From positions 1-37,854 of the forward strand of contig DAIDBD010000090.1 in NCBI GenBank assembly GCA_027310305.1: DNA of 37,854 bases. The letters are read 5' to 3'. A program made the translations under genes and the position numbers. The DNA is from Herminiimonas sp. (lineage in GTDB: Bacteria > Pseudomonadota > Gammaproteobacteria > Burkholderiales > Burkholderiaceae_D). The first letter of the stretch is position 1. Each line of letters opens with the position of its first letter. This document shows, in pieces, positions 1 through 8,587 of this stretch. The notes under the pieces were generated by a model. That model saw only the letters and a list, made by a program, of their open reading frames with translations, was not told the DNA's origin and did not search any database.

Positions 1-234
1 CGCCAGACCGGCCATCAGCGGGCGCACCGGTTTCCAGTGCCATCCGAGCCAGGCGAAGGTGGGCGCGGCCGCCATCAGGATGATTTTTTCGTAGTAATCC
101 ATGTGCGCGCCGAACCGGTTCAGCGCGAACAGCGCGGCGGCCGCCAGCGTCGCCGCATACAGCCAGTCGATGATCGTCAGGCGTTTGAAGAAGCCCGGCG
201 GTTGCATGTATGCATGATTTTGTGTCAGTTCCAT
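1..234 (-). CDS. ccsB: Cytochrome c biogenesis protein CcsB (ResC/CcsA type), N-terminal fragment
   Basis: This is the first 78 codons of a gene that leaves the window at its left edge with no stop. The ATG at 234 is preceded by GGAG seven bases upstream, so the start is well placed. Two hydrophobic stretches, about residues 22-41 and 48-66, would be the first membrane helices. In System II cytochrome c maturation, CcsB/ResC works with ResB to carry heme across the membrane and ligate it to apocytochrome CXXCH motifs. The WWD heme-handling domain expected in this family would lie outside the window, so the identification rests on the N-terminal sequence and on the position directly behind resB (69-base gap, same strand). 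Confidence 0.8.
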   Translation of the reverse strand, partial: MELTQNHAYMQPPGFFKRLTIIDWLYAATLAAAALFALNRFGAHMDYYEKIILMAAAPTFAWLGWHWKPVRPLMAGLA

Positions 235-303
235 TCTGTTCTCCGTTGTCGTTCAGACGTGTGCCGGAACAACGATTGCCCAGTATAGTTGGATTAAAAA
301 AGC

Positions 304-2439
304 TTATTGGTGTTGCGGCGGCTCGGCTTGCGCCAATTGTTTTTTCAGCACCTCGAATTCCCGATCGAAATCCAGCGTTTTGCGCTGCGAACTCATCGCC
401 ATCAGCGCATGCGATCCGCCATCCTGTCCCGACTTGATCCATACCCAAAGACGCCGCTCGCGGATATACAACATCGAGAACACACCCAGTACCAGGAACA
501 GGCAACCCAGATAGACCACTTTTTTACCCGGCGAACGCGTCACTTGCAGCACCGATGCTTTGACTTCGTCGAATTCCTTGAGTTGCAGATAGACCGGCGC
601 GCTATAAAAAAATGCATCCGCGAATGCGTTGGTGGCGAGTTGCAGAAAGCGTGCATGTTTTTCGTCCGGCTCGATCGGTTTCAAACCATCCTTTTCGCGC
701 GCGGCCTGCCACAGATCCCACAAACTGCCGTTCAGTATTTTCATGAAGATGTCGGCTGCCTTTTCCTGTTCGGCAGGCGGCACGTTTTCGAGAAATTTCG
801 ATACCGCCAGATAACCGGATTCCTTTTCATCGCCGGCAAAGATCGACATGCCTTTCAACGCGGATTGCTGCAACTGGCCGCGCAGTTTTTCTCCGCCGTC
901 GCGCGTATCCGGCATCGCGCGCAATGCATAGCGCTGCGCGGCTTGCGCACGCAGATCGGGATTTAAAATCGCAGCGCGCAATCGCATCCATTCCTCCACC
1001 GAGTCGTTATCGTCGGCGGGAATGCGCAGATATCTGAAAGGCTGGTCGGGCGAATCGCGCATGCCGGTCAAAAATACATAGGCGCCGTCAACCAGAACCG
1101 GCTGCATGTAATTATGGTATTCGCGCGCCTGCCCCGTCTTGTCGCGCAACTTGTATTGCACGCTGGGGCCGACGTTCTTGAACTCTTTGGTGTTCGCACT
1201 CTTCGCGGCAGAACCCAGGCGCTTGTCGAACCCGTCCGACAATTTCTGATTGAAGGTTTTGTTGGTGTTTACCGCACGCAAATCCTGCCCGCTCTGCGCC
1301 ATGTTTTCCACATTGAATGGACGGAACCCCGACCATTCCACGGTGTATTCGCTGCCGTTGTCATTGCCGAGTGGCGTGGAATTGCCGATTTCTCCGGCCA
1401 GCGGAAACGTGTAATTGCGTGTGCCGCGCATTGCATAACCGGTCAATTTCAACTTGCTGCCGCCATCCTCGAAACTGGACTGGTACACCGCGAGGCCCTT
1501 GTAAATCAACGGTTCGTTGACCTTGATGGTTGCCGGAAAGCTCTTGCCGCTCTCGTTATCCGTCACGATCACTTCACTGGCAAACAATTTTGGCATGCCG
1601 GTCGAATAAAAATCGATGACGAATTTTTTCAACTTGATGGTGAATGGCAAATCCTGGATCAGCACGCCGCCTTGCTGCGGAATGATTGCCGTATTGCTGC
1701 TGGCGCCTTCCGGAATCAGCGTGTTGCCGCGAAAGGTCGGATTGCCCAGACCCAGGCGATGCCGGGCCGGAATCTGCGCGATGATGCCGTTGCCGGAAAA
1801 AGGCGTTTTACCGTAGAACCATTGCTGAAAACGAATCGGCAAATCGGAATCGAGCAAGCCGCCGATGCAGATAATCACAATCGCCGCATGGGCGAAAATA
1901 TAACCCCATTTGTTGGCGGCACCCTGCTTGGCGCTGATCAGCGTGGCATTGTCCTTGTCGACGACTTTAATCTTGTAGCCGCTTGCCGCAATCCGGTTCA
2001 CCAATTGTTGCGTGAGTATGGCGCGCGGCGCAGTCGCGCTCCACTCCGACTTGTGATGGAAATTGCGCAGCGATTGTTCGCGTACATTTTCGCGCCAGCT
2101 GCGCATGTCTTTCAGCATTTTCGGCGCATTGCGCGTAATGCACAGCGACGTCGATAAAACCAGAAATCCCATGATCAGCAAAAACCACCATGCGGAATAA
2201 ACCGAGTACAAACCGGCTTTTTCAAACAAATCGAACCAGAACGGGCCGAACTGGTTCACATAATTGGGCATCGGTTCATTTTGTTTCATGACCGTACCGA
2301 TGATCGACGCGATGGCAAGCAAGGACAGCAAGCTGATCGCAAAACGCATCGACGATATGAGTTCAACCGCATCTGCCAGCCAGCGGCGATTCGTCTTCAG
2401 TTGTATGCCTGCAGTACTTGTAGCCATGGTTTTTTGCAT
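304..2439 (-). CDS. resB: Cytochrome c biogenesis protein ResB (Ccs1)
   Basis: A 711-residue membrane protein of the ResB family, the periplasmic chaperone and heme-channel partner of CcsB/ResC in System II cytochrome c assembly. Helices are visible at about residues 31-50, 84-102 and 180-197, followed by a large soluble domain (about 200-640) and a last helix near 648-666. This is the usual ResB topology of three helices, a periplasmic domain and a C-terminal helix. H184 in the third helix (motif IFAHAAI) is a candidate heme ligand. The chosen ATG at 2439 has only a weak AGG upstream; a second in-frame ATG at 2427 is possible. It lies between a cytochrome c4 and ccsB, so substrate and maturation machinery are neighbours. 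Confidence 0.93.
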   Translation of the reverse strand: MQKTMATSTAGIQLKTNRRWLADAVELISSMRFAISLLSLLAIASIIGTVMKQNEPMPNYVNQFGPFWFDLFEKAGLYSVYSAWWFLLIMGFLVLSTSLCITRNAPKMLKDMRSWRENVREQSLRNFHHKSEWSATAPRAILTQQLVNRIAASGYKIKVVDKDNATLISAKQGAANKWGYIFAHAAIVIICIGGLLDSDLPIRFQQWFYGKTPFSGNGIIAQIPARHRLGLGNPTFRGNTLIPEGASSNTAIIPQQGGVLIQDLPFTIKLKKFVIDFYSTGMPKLFASEVIVTDNESGKSFPATIKVNEPLIYKGLAVYQSSFEDGGSKLKLTGYAMRGTRNYTFPLAGEIGNSTPLGNDNGSEYTVEWSGFRPFNVENMAQSGQDLRAVNTNKTFNQKLSDGFDKRLGSAAKSANTKEFKNVGPSVQYKLRDKTGQAREYHNYMQPVLVDGAYVFLTGMRDSPDQPFRYLRIPADDNDSVEEWMRLRAAILNPDLRAQAAQRYALRAMPDTRDGGEKLRGQLQQSALKGMSIFAGDEKESGYLAVSKFLENVPPAEQEKAADIFMKILNGSLWDLWQAAREKDGLKPIEPDEKHARFLQLATNAFADAFFYSAPVYLQLKEFDEVKASVLQVTRSPGKKVVYLGCLFLVLGVFSMLYIRERRLWVWIKSGQDGGSHALMAMSSQRKTLDFDREFEVLKKQLAQAEPPQHQ

Positions 2440-2512
2440 GTTGAGGCCTAAGCCCGCTCAAGGGAATCAAAATAGCGCGGCACACCGGTGCCTCGCAAAC
2501 TCTGTCTTACAA

Positions 2513-2548
2513 TTAAAAAATAAAAAAGGGGCGGCCTTGGCCACCCCC
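2513..2548 (-). terminator. Rho-independent terminator after the cytochrome c4 gene
   Basis: On the minus strand a GGGGTGGCC / GGCCGCCCC stem (2528-2547, one mismatch, AA loop) is followed by TTTTTTATTTTTT. It lies 31 bases after the cytochrome c4 stop and upstream of resB, so it should reduce readthrough into resB/ccsB rather than end the gene cluster. Confidence 0.85.
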
Positions 2549-2578
2549 TCCATTCATTTCATATCGCTGTTTTTCTTG

Positions 2579-3238
2579 TTATTTTAAACCGGCGATATAG
2601 TCTGCCACCGCCTTGATTTCATCGTCGGACAGACGCTTCGCAATCGTTGCCATTTGAGGGCTGTTCTTGCGTGCACCGGAACGGAAATTGGTCAATTGCG
2701 CTGCCGTGTAATCCTGATGCTGACCGGCAAGGCGGGCAAACTGGGCAGGGATGCCCGCGCCGTTCGGGCTGTGGCAACCCGCGCAAGCGGGCACGCTCTT
2801 TTCGGCGATGCCGGCGCGGTAAATATGCATGCCGAGCTCAATCGTATCCTTGTTTTTTGCAGCGCCAGGCTTGGCTGCCTGCGCATTGAGATAAGCGGCA
2901 ATATTTTTCATTTCATCATCGGTCAGCGCTTTCGCAATCGAACTCATGATCGGATTGCTGCGCTCCGGCGTCTTGAAATTGGCGAGTTGCTTGTAGAGGT
3001 AGGCCTCATGCTGAGCCGACAATTTCGGATTTTGCGCAATCGTGGAATTGCCAGCCGCGCCGTGACAGGATACGCATGCCGGAATGTTGCGAGCGGCATC
3101 GCCGTTGGTATAGATGGATTCGCCTTTGGCGGGATCGGCTTTGACTGCTTTTTTTTCTTCTGCGGCGATGGCGATGGAAGAAACAGCTAACAGCGCGACA
3201 AACAATGATTTCACAAATGGTAAAAACGCACGATTCAT
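2579..3238 (-). CDS. Di-heme cytochrome c4
   Basis: A 219-residue secreted di-heme cytochrome. Residues 1-26 form a signal peptide, with cleavage likely after AIAA. Two homologous halves follow, each with one heme site: C55-V-S-C58-H59 and C152-A-G-C155-H156. The distal methionine ligands are probably M98 (NPIM) and M196 (SPQM). This two-domain layout and length are typical of cytochrome c4, a periplasmic electron carrier that feeds terminal oxidases. It is the first gene of the minus-strand run toward resB and ccsB, but a terminator separates it from them. No convincing promoter was found in the 270 bases shared with divergent engB. Confidence 0.93.
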   Translation of the reverse strand: MNRAFLPFVKSLFVALLAVSSIAIAAEEKKAVKADPAKGESIYTNGDAARNIPACVSCHGAAGNSTIAQNPKLSAQHEAYLYKQLANFKTPERSNPIMSSIAKALTDDEMKNIAAYLNAQAAKPGAAKNKDTIELGMHIYRAGIAEKSVPACAGCHSPNGAGIPAQFARLAGQHQDYTAAQLTNFRSGARKNSPQMATIAKRLSDDEIKAVADYIAGLK

Positions 3239-3310
3239 TCAAACACCCTGAGACTTGATATTAAAATTCTGTCCGGCTGACGGCGACGGTCTTATTGTTA
3301 AAGCGCCTAA

Positions 3311-3390
3311 CAAAATGCCGATGGCAAGGTGCGCCGACGAAGCCAGTAATGTAGTACGGCAAGGACGCGCAACGCCGCAGCGGCATTTTG
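3311..3390. repeat. 80-base palindrome-bounded intergenic element
   Basis: The segment is bounded by perfect 10-base inverted repeats, CAAAATGCCG at 3311-3320 and CGGCATTTTG at 3381-3390. Inside, two related direct copies begin GGCAAGG (3323 and 3358) and continue as CGC..ACG..GC, with a GTAATGTAGTAC segment between them. It lies in the engB/cytochrome c4 divergent region and resembles a short REP- or MITE-like element. No second copy is visible in this window, so dispersal is unproven. Confidence 0.45.
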
Positions 3391-3510
3391 TGTGATGCTC
3401 TTCTATTACGTGCGGATTCGCTAATGCGGCGTCACGGTACGCAACCCCTTATTGTACAATAGCTTTCCGGCATTTTCGCCCCCTTCACTGCATTTTCCTG
3501 CTGAACCTTT

Positions 3511-4200
3511 ATGTCCCTTCTTTGGCAAGCCCGCTTTTTCACCACGGTGAATCATCTCCGTGATTTGCCAAATACGCAAGTTCCCGAAATCGCTTTCGCC
3601 GGCCGTTCCAATGCCGGCAAATCAACCGCAATCAATATCCTGTGCAACCAGAAAAAACTGGCATTCGCATCCAAGACACCGGGCCGCACGCAGCATATCA
3701 ACTATTTTTCGATCGGCGGCGCGCACGTCGGCCAACATCGGAAAGACGAAACCAGGGTCGATGAAATCCGCGCGTTGCTGGTCGATTTGCCAGGTTACGG
3801 CTATGCGGAAGTGTCCGGTTCGGCCAAGGAGCACTGGCAGGAATTGCTGGGCGACTACGTGCAACGGCGCGAGCAACTGGCTGCGCTGGTGCTGATCATC
3901 GATTCGCGCCGTCCGTTCACCGCGCTCGATATCCAGATGCTCGAATGGTTTGCACCGACCGGCAAACCGGTTCATTGCATCCTGACGAAAGCCGACAAGC
4001 TCAATCGCAACGACGGCACCAATGCATTGCGCCTTGCGCAGACAATTTTAAGCAGCTATGTTGATGGGGATGGCAAGCCCTTTCCATTCACGGCGCAATT
4101 GTTTTCCGCGCTGAAGCGAACCGGACTGGAAGAGGCGGAGGCCCGGATTCTTGGATTGCTCGGGCTGCCCGCAGAGAAAGTCGAATCAGGCGTCGAATAG
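3511..4200 (+). CDS. engB: Ribosome biogenesis GTP-binding protein EngB (YihA/YsxC)
   Basis: A 229-residue TRAFAC-class GTPase. Visible motifs are the P-loop GRSNAGKS (31-38), the switch I region TPGRTQ (56-61), G3 DLPGYG (92-97), G4 TKAD (159-162) and the G5-like SALK (199-202). EngB proteins assist late assembly of the 50S subunit and are usually essential. Residues 70-88 form a somewhat longer insertion between G2 and G3 than in E. coli YihA. The start is the ATG at 3511; no strong Shine-Dalgarno sequence is seen. A possible -10 (TACAAT, 3455-3460) lacks a good -35. The cytochrome c4 gene is divergent and hemB lies downstream on the same strand. Confidence 0.95.
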   Translation: MSLLWQARFFTTVNHLRDLPNTQVPEIAFAGRSNAGKSTAINILCNQKKLAFASKTPGRTQHINYFSIGGAHVGQHRKDETRVDEIRALLVDLPGYGYAEVSGSAKEHWQELLGDYVQRREQLAALVLIIDSRRPFTALDIQMLEWFAPTGKPVHCILTKADKLNRNDGTNALRLAQTILSSYVDGDGKPFPFTAQLFSALKRTGLEEAEARILGLLGLPAEKVESGVE

Positions 4201-4253
4201 ATATTAATGAAACCAGCAATTAATATTTGCGATATTGCGGCCGTCTCGAAAAT

Positions 4254-4290
4254 AAAAAAAGCCCTGAAGAAAGGGGAGTATCTTCAGGGC
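4254..4290 (-). terminator. Rho-independent terminator of the candidate small RNA
   Basis: Arms GCCCTGAAGA (4261-4270) and TCTTCAGGGC (4281-4290) are perfectly complementary with a 10-base loop. On the minus strand TTTTTTTATTTT follows the stem. There is no T-run on the plus strand, so it cannot serve engB well; no annotated minus-strand gene precedes it. Confidence 0.8.
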
Positions 4291-4325
4291 AGCAACGCCG
4301 TATCGTTAAAACGATACGGCCCCGC

Positions 4326-4394
4326 TCAGGGAGGAGAAGCGGGAGGTGAGTAAATCACCTGCAGGTAAGAGAACATCATTCCAAAAAAGTTCAT
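4326..4394 (-). CDS. Possible 22-residue small protein within the candidate small RNA
   Basis: An ATG at 4394 with GAGAG seven bases upstream opens a 22-codon frame that starts MNFFGMMFSYLQ and ends SPPASPP, closing with TGA at 4326-4328. The first half is hydrophobic and aromatic; the tail is Pro/Ser-rich, and its codons form the CCTCCC and CTCCTCCC runs of the RNA loops. The SD GAGAGAA can pair with TTCTCT inside the frame, so translation could be structure-controlled. I do not recognise the peptide. It could be a leader peptide, a membrane micro-protein, or chance. Confidence 0.3.
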   Translation of the reverse strand: MNFFGMMFSYLQVIYSPPASPP

Positions 4395-4435
4395 GTATTT
4401 TCTCTCATTATTGTTATAAAGATTCATTTTCTTGA

Positions 4436-5461
<1,026 letters not shown>

Positions 5462-5463
5462 CC

Positions 5464-6153
5464 ATGCAGCGGCTACCGGTTGCCGGATGGTCCGATTCAT
5501 TGCGCACGGCGGCATCCGGCACACTGGCCATCATCGGCTCGGGCGCGAAAAATCCGACGATCTGGTTGCACTATGCATTCAAGCCGCTGACGACCCTGCT
5601 GATTTTTCTCGCTGCATGGCGCATCGATAATCCGGTCAATCCGCGCTATCGCCATGCAGTATTGGCCGGCATTGCGATGTCGCTGTGCGGCGATGTGTTC
5701 TTGATGTTGCCCAAGGATGTCATCGCAACCGGATTTTTACTGGGCCTGGCCAGTTTCCTGATCGCCCATCTATTCTTTTTGCGCGCACTGACAAGCGATG
5801 CGCGCCTGTTCGGCAAACCGCTGGTGGCGATTGCATTTCTGCTGATCGGCGCCGGCAACCTGGCGGTTCTGTGGCCCGGACTTGCCGCCGGATTGAAACT
5901 GCCGGTAACGCTGTATGTCGTCGGCCTGGTGGCGATGACTTCGCAAGCCGTCACGCGCCACTTGCAGTTGCGCACCAACACCAGCCGTCTGGCGGCGATC
6001 GGCGGCATATTCTTCATGATTTCCGATACCGTGCTGGCGTATAACCGTTTTTACATGCCGATTCCGGCGTCGGCATTATGGATACTCGGCACCTATTACA
6101 CGGCCTTGCTATTGATTGCCCGCTCGGTCGCTGCCGGCGACCGCCCGATTTGA
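5464..6153 (+). CDS. YhhN/TMEM86-family membrane protein, probable lysoplasmalogenase
   Basis: A 229-residue polytopic membrane protein with about seven to eight hydrophobic helices from residue 35 onward. Family hallmarks are HYAFKPLTT (36-44), CGDVFLM (75-81) and ISDTVLAYNRFY (186-197); the lysine of KP and the two aspartates D77 and D188 are likely catalytic. Members of this family (TMEM86A/B, bacterial YhhN) hydrolyse the vinyl-ether bond of lysoplasmalogens, releasing a fatty aldehyde. The first 30 residues are longer than usual, so an internal start cannot be excluded, although the ATG is two bases after the hemB stop and suggests translational coupling. The next gene also looks like an ether-lipid enzyme. 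Confidence 0.8.
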   Translation: MQRLPVAGWSDSLRTAASGTLAIIGSGAKNPTIWLHYAFKPLTTLLIFLAAWRIDNPVNPRYRHAVLAGIAMSLCGDVFLMLPKDVIATGFLLGLASFLIAHLFFLRALTSDARLFGKPLVAIAFLLIGAGNLAVLWPGLAAGLKLPVTLYVVGLVAMTSQAVTRHLQLRTNTSRLAAIGGIFFMISDTVLAYNRFYMPIPASALWILGTYYTALLLIARSVAAGDRPI

Positions 6154-6166
6154 CCAGGAGAATGCG

Positions 6167-7423
6167 ATGCAAGAAAAAGTGATCACGCTGGCGACGCCGG
6201 TATTCTTCCTGCTGATTTTCATTGAATTGATTGTCGGCTGGCTGCGCGGACGCACTACTTACCGCGCCAATGATGCGATCAACAGTATCAGCCTGGGCGT
6301 GTTGAGCCAGATCGCCGGCGTATTCATGCGCGTGGTGCGGATCGGCATTTATGCGTGGCTGTTGCAGCATGTCGCGCTGTTCAAATTGCCGGCCGACAGT
6401 ATCTGGGTATGGGTGTCCGGATTGCTGTTATACGACTTCTGCTATTACTGGCTGCATCGGATGGGGCATGAAGTCAATGTGCTGTGGGCCGCGCATGTCG
6501 TGCATCACCAGAGCGAAGACTACAATCTGTCTACCGCACTGCGCCAGACCAGCAGCGGCGCCCTGCTCGGCTGGATTTTTTATGTGCCGATGGCGCTGCT
6601 CGGTTATCCGCTGGAAGTGTTCGTCGCGGTCGCGCTGATCGATTTGCTGTATCAGTTCTGGGTACACACGCAACAGATCGGCAAGCTCGGCTGGTTCGAT
6701 CGCGTGTTCGTATCGCCCTCGAATCATCGCGTGCACCACGCAGTCAACGACGTCTATCTCGACAAGAATTACGGCGGCATCCTGATCCTGTGGGATCGGC
6801 TGTTCGGCACCTTCATCGAGGAACGCGATGCCGAGCCGGTCGTCTACGGCACCCGCAGCCCGTTGCGCAGCTGGAATCCGCTGTGGGCCAATCTGGAAGT
6901 CTACAAAGCGATCTGGCTCGACGCCTGGCGCGCGCAACATCTGAAGGATAAATTGCGTATCTGGATTGCCCGCCCCGGCTGGCGTCCGGCCGACGTTGCA
7001 GCCGCATGGCCCGGCAAACCGTTCGATATCGGCCGGCCGCTGTATCATCCGCAATTGTCGCGCGCCGCCCAACTCTATTGCCTGCTGCAATTCATCATCG
7101 TATTGCTGATCACGACCCATTTTCTCGCCGCGCACAAAGCCATGCCGCTCGCGCATAGCGTCGCTTATGCAATGTGGTTGGGTACGGGTCTGTGGAGTGT
7201 CGGCGGCTTGATGGAGCGCCGCGCTCACTACGTTGCGCTGGAAGCGCTGCGTTTGATTGCAACCGCCGCCGGCGTCGCATTCGGCGGCATCTGGTTCGGC
7301 GGCGTTGCGCTGCCGGTGCCGGTGCAGGCAGCCATCGCCGCGAGTGCGATTGCTTCGCTTGCCGCGCTATGGATCATTTTCAAACAGCCGACCGCCCCGC
7401 ATGGACATCTTTCTCATCAGTGA
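6167..7423 (+). CDS. Fatty-acid-hydroxylase superfamily membrane di-iron enzyme, AGMO/TMEM195-like
   Basis: A 418-residue membrane protein started at the ATG at 6167, six bases after AGGAG. It has N-terminal helices (about 8-25, 41-60, 76-95), a histidine cluster, and about four C-terminal helices (from about 305). The eight-histidine di-iron pattern is H97-x3-H101, H110-xx-HH114 and H187-xx-HH191, with E102 after H101. From memory, the stretches SEDYNLSTALRQ, LLYQFWVHT, HRVHHAVN and DKNYGGILILWD match alkylglycerol monooxygenase (TMEM195) much better than sterol desaturases, and the C-terminal helical extension fits too. AGMO cleaves the O-alkyl bond of glycerol ethers using tetrahydrobiopterin. 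Substrate and cofactor here are inferred. It follows the lysoplasmalogenase-like gene by 13 bases. Confidence 0.8.
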   Translation: MQEKVITLATPVFFLLIFIELIVGWLRGRTTYRANDAINSISLGVLSQIAGVFMRVVRIGIYAWLLQHVALFKLPADSIWVWVSGLLLYDFCYYWLHRMGHEVNVLWAAHVVHHQSEDYNLSTALRQTSSGALLGWIFYVPMALLGYPLEVFVAVALIDLLYQFWVHTQQIGKLGWFDRVFVSPSNHRVHHAVNDVYLDKNYGGILILWDRLFGTFIEERDAEPVVYGTRSPLRSWNPLWANLEVYKAIWLDAWRAQHLKDKLRIWIARPGWRPADVAAAWPGKPFDIGRPLYHPQLSRAAQLYCLLQFIIVLLITTHFLAAHKAMPLAHSVAYAMWLGTGLWSVGGLMERRAHYVALEALRLIATAAGVAFGGIWFGGVALPVPVQAAIAASAIASLAALWIIFKQPTAPHGHLSHQ

Positions 7424-8525
7424 CCATCAGGTTGCGCTGAATGCCGAAATACCGGGCGTATTGCCGGCGCACGGTTTTCTGTGGCTCGATGTCACGCATG
7501 AAGAAGTCGCAGCCGATCCGGCAGCATGGCGCGAAGCGGTCGAGCGCGCTATCGGCATTCATATCTACGATCCGCATTTGACGGATGCCGTCAATCTCAA
7601 GCATCCGTCGTATTTCGACTCGACGCAGGATTACGAGATGGTGGTGTTTCGCAAGCTGGCGCTTGCGGCAGGCAGCGTCGAAACCGGCGAAATGGACGTT
7701 GGCAAGACTGCGCAAGCCGGCGGCATCGTCAGCGACATGAAACGCAAGATACCTCCGGCGCTCAGCAAGCTTGTGACGCAACCGGTGACTTTTTTATTGA
7801 TGGATCGTGCGCTGGTCACCGTGCATGCCGCCCACAGCCGTACCATCAATGCCGCGCGCAACCGGCTGCTTGATTACAAACACAGGCAAGACGGTAATTC
7901 GCATACCAGCCGGCCGCCGACATCGCCCAAGGAATTGATGCTGCGGCTGTTGAATGCGATGGTCGATCAGTATCTCGACCTGCGCCAGCCGTTGACCGCG
8001 CAAATCGATCGCTGGCAACGCGCGCTGCTCAATCCGCGCCGGCCTTTCAATGACTGGACCGCGCTGCTCGATGCACGGATCGAATTGCGCAAGCTGGATC
8101 TTCTATGCGAAGAGCAGCACGATGCGCTGCAAGAACTGCGCGATCATTTCGTCGATACCTATAGCGGCAGCGACGATAGCCGCACCAGGGATCTGCTGCT
8201 GGTGCGCATCAACGATGTGATCGAACATATCACGCGCGTGCTGAACCATGCCCGCCGGCTCGAATCGTCGATCGAATCGGCGGTGCAAATCCATTTCTCC
8301 GCGATGGCGCACCGTACCAGTGAAATCATGCGCACGCTGACCGTCCTCACCGCGATGTTCATGCCGCTCACCGTCATTACAGGCATCTTCGGCATGAATT
8401 TTGTCGACATGCCGCTGTTGAAAGATAAAGCCGGCTTCTGGATCACGATGGGGCTGATGGCAGCCATCGTGGTTGGCCTGCTGCTTTTCTTCCGGCGCAA
8501 GCGCTATCTGGAAGACCAGGCATGA
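7401..8525 (+). CDS. CorA-family magnesium/divalent cation transporter
   Basis: A 374-residue protein with a large N-terminal cytoplasmic domain, a long helical region (about 175-305) and two C-terminal helices around the selectivity motif GMN (331-333, in FGMNFVDMP). The terminal helix (about 345-364) is followed by a basic tail RRKRYLED. These are the defining features of the CorA/ZntB superfamily, pentameric channels for Mg2+ or related ions. The ATG at 7401 lies 23 bases inside the end of the preceding gene, so translation is probably coupled; no separate Shine-Dalgarno is visible. The substrate cannot be settled from sequence alone (CorA versus ZntB). A terminator follows 14 bases after the stop. 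Confidence 0.9.
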   Translation: MDIFLISDHQVALNAEIPGVLPAHGFLWLDVTHEEVAADPAAWREAVERAIGIHIYDPHLTDAVNLKHPSYFDSTQDYEMVVFRKLALAAGSVETGEMDVGKTAQAGGIVSDMKRKIPPALSKLVTQPVTFLLMDRALVTVHAAHSRTINAARNRLLDYKHRQDGNSHTSRPPTSPKELMLRLLNAMVDQYLDLRQPLTAQIDRWQRALLNPRRPFNDWTALLDARIELRKLDLLCEEQHDALQELRDHFVDTYSGSDDSRTRDLLLVRINDVIEHITRVLNHARRLESSIESAVQIHFSAMAHRTSEIMRTLTVLTAMFMPLTVITGIFGMNFVDMPLLKDKAGFWITMGLMAAIVVGLLLFFRRKRYLEDQA

Positions 8526-8539
8526 CATGTTTGACGCTT

Positions 8540-8577
8540 AAATAAAAACGCCCATTGAAACATGGGTGTTTTTATTT
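8540..8577. terminator. Bidirectional Rho-independent terminator
   Basis: AAATAAAAACGCCCAT (8540-8555) pairs with ATGGGTGTTTTTATTT (8562-8577). The GC core is flanked by A-runs and T-runs on either side, so it can end the plus-strand hemB-to-transporter unit and the minus-strand peroxiredoxin transcript. Confidence 0.9.
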
Positions 8578-8587
8578 CGGAGGAAGC

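Larger units (their letters stand above)
4254..4410 (-). ncRNA. Candidate small RNA with tandem hairpins and CUCC-rich loops
   Basis: Four hairpins lie in a row in the engB-hemB gap: 4344-4360 (AGGTGA stem), 4321-4343 (CCCGCT stem), 4297-4320 (perfect 11-base arms GCCGTATCGTT) and 4261-4290 (perfect 10-base arms). Only on the minus strand is the last one followed by a T7 run, so the transcript is inferred to read right to left. In that direction the unpaired loops read TCTCCTCCCTG and TACTCCCCTT, which are complementary to Shine-Dalgarno sequences. A weak promoter is possible (TTGTCA at 4438-4433, TAACAA at 4416-4411, 16-base spacer). The 5' end is approximate. Alternatives are a plus-strand leader of hemB or the 3' end of a tiny coding gene. 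Confidence 0.5.

Noticed and set aside
1114-2157. 347-codon open frame on the plus strand across resB
   Set aside because: Antisense to a recognisable ResB; no ribosome binding site or domain.
2491-2512. ACTCTGTCTTACAAT as a fifth copy of the palindromic repeat
   Set aside because: Only the closing half is similar and no opening half is present; too short to claim.
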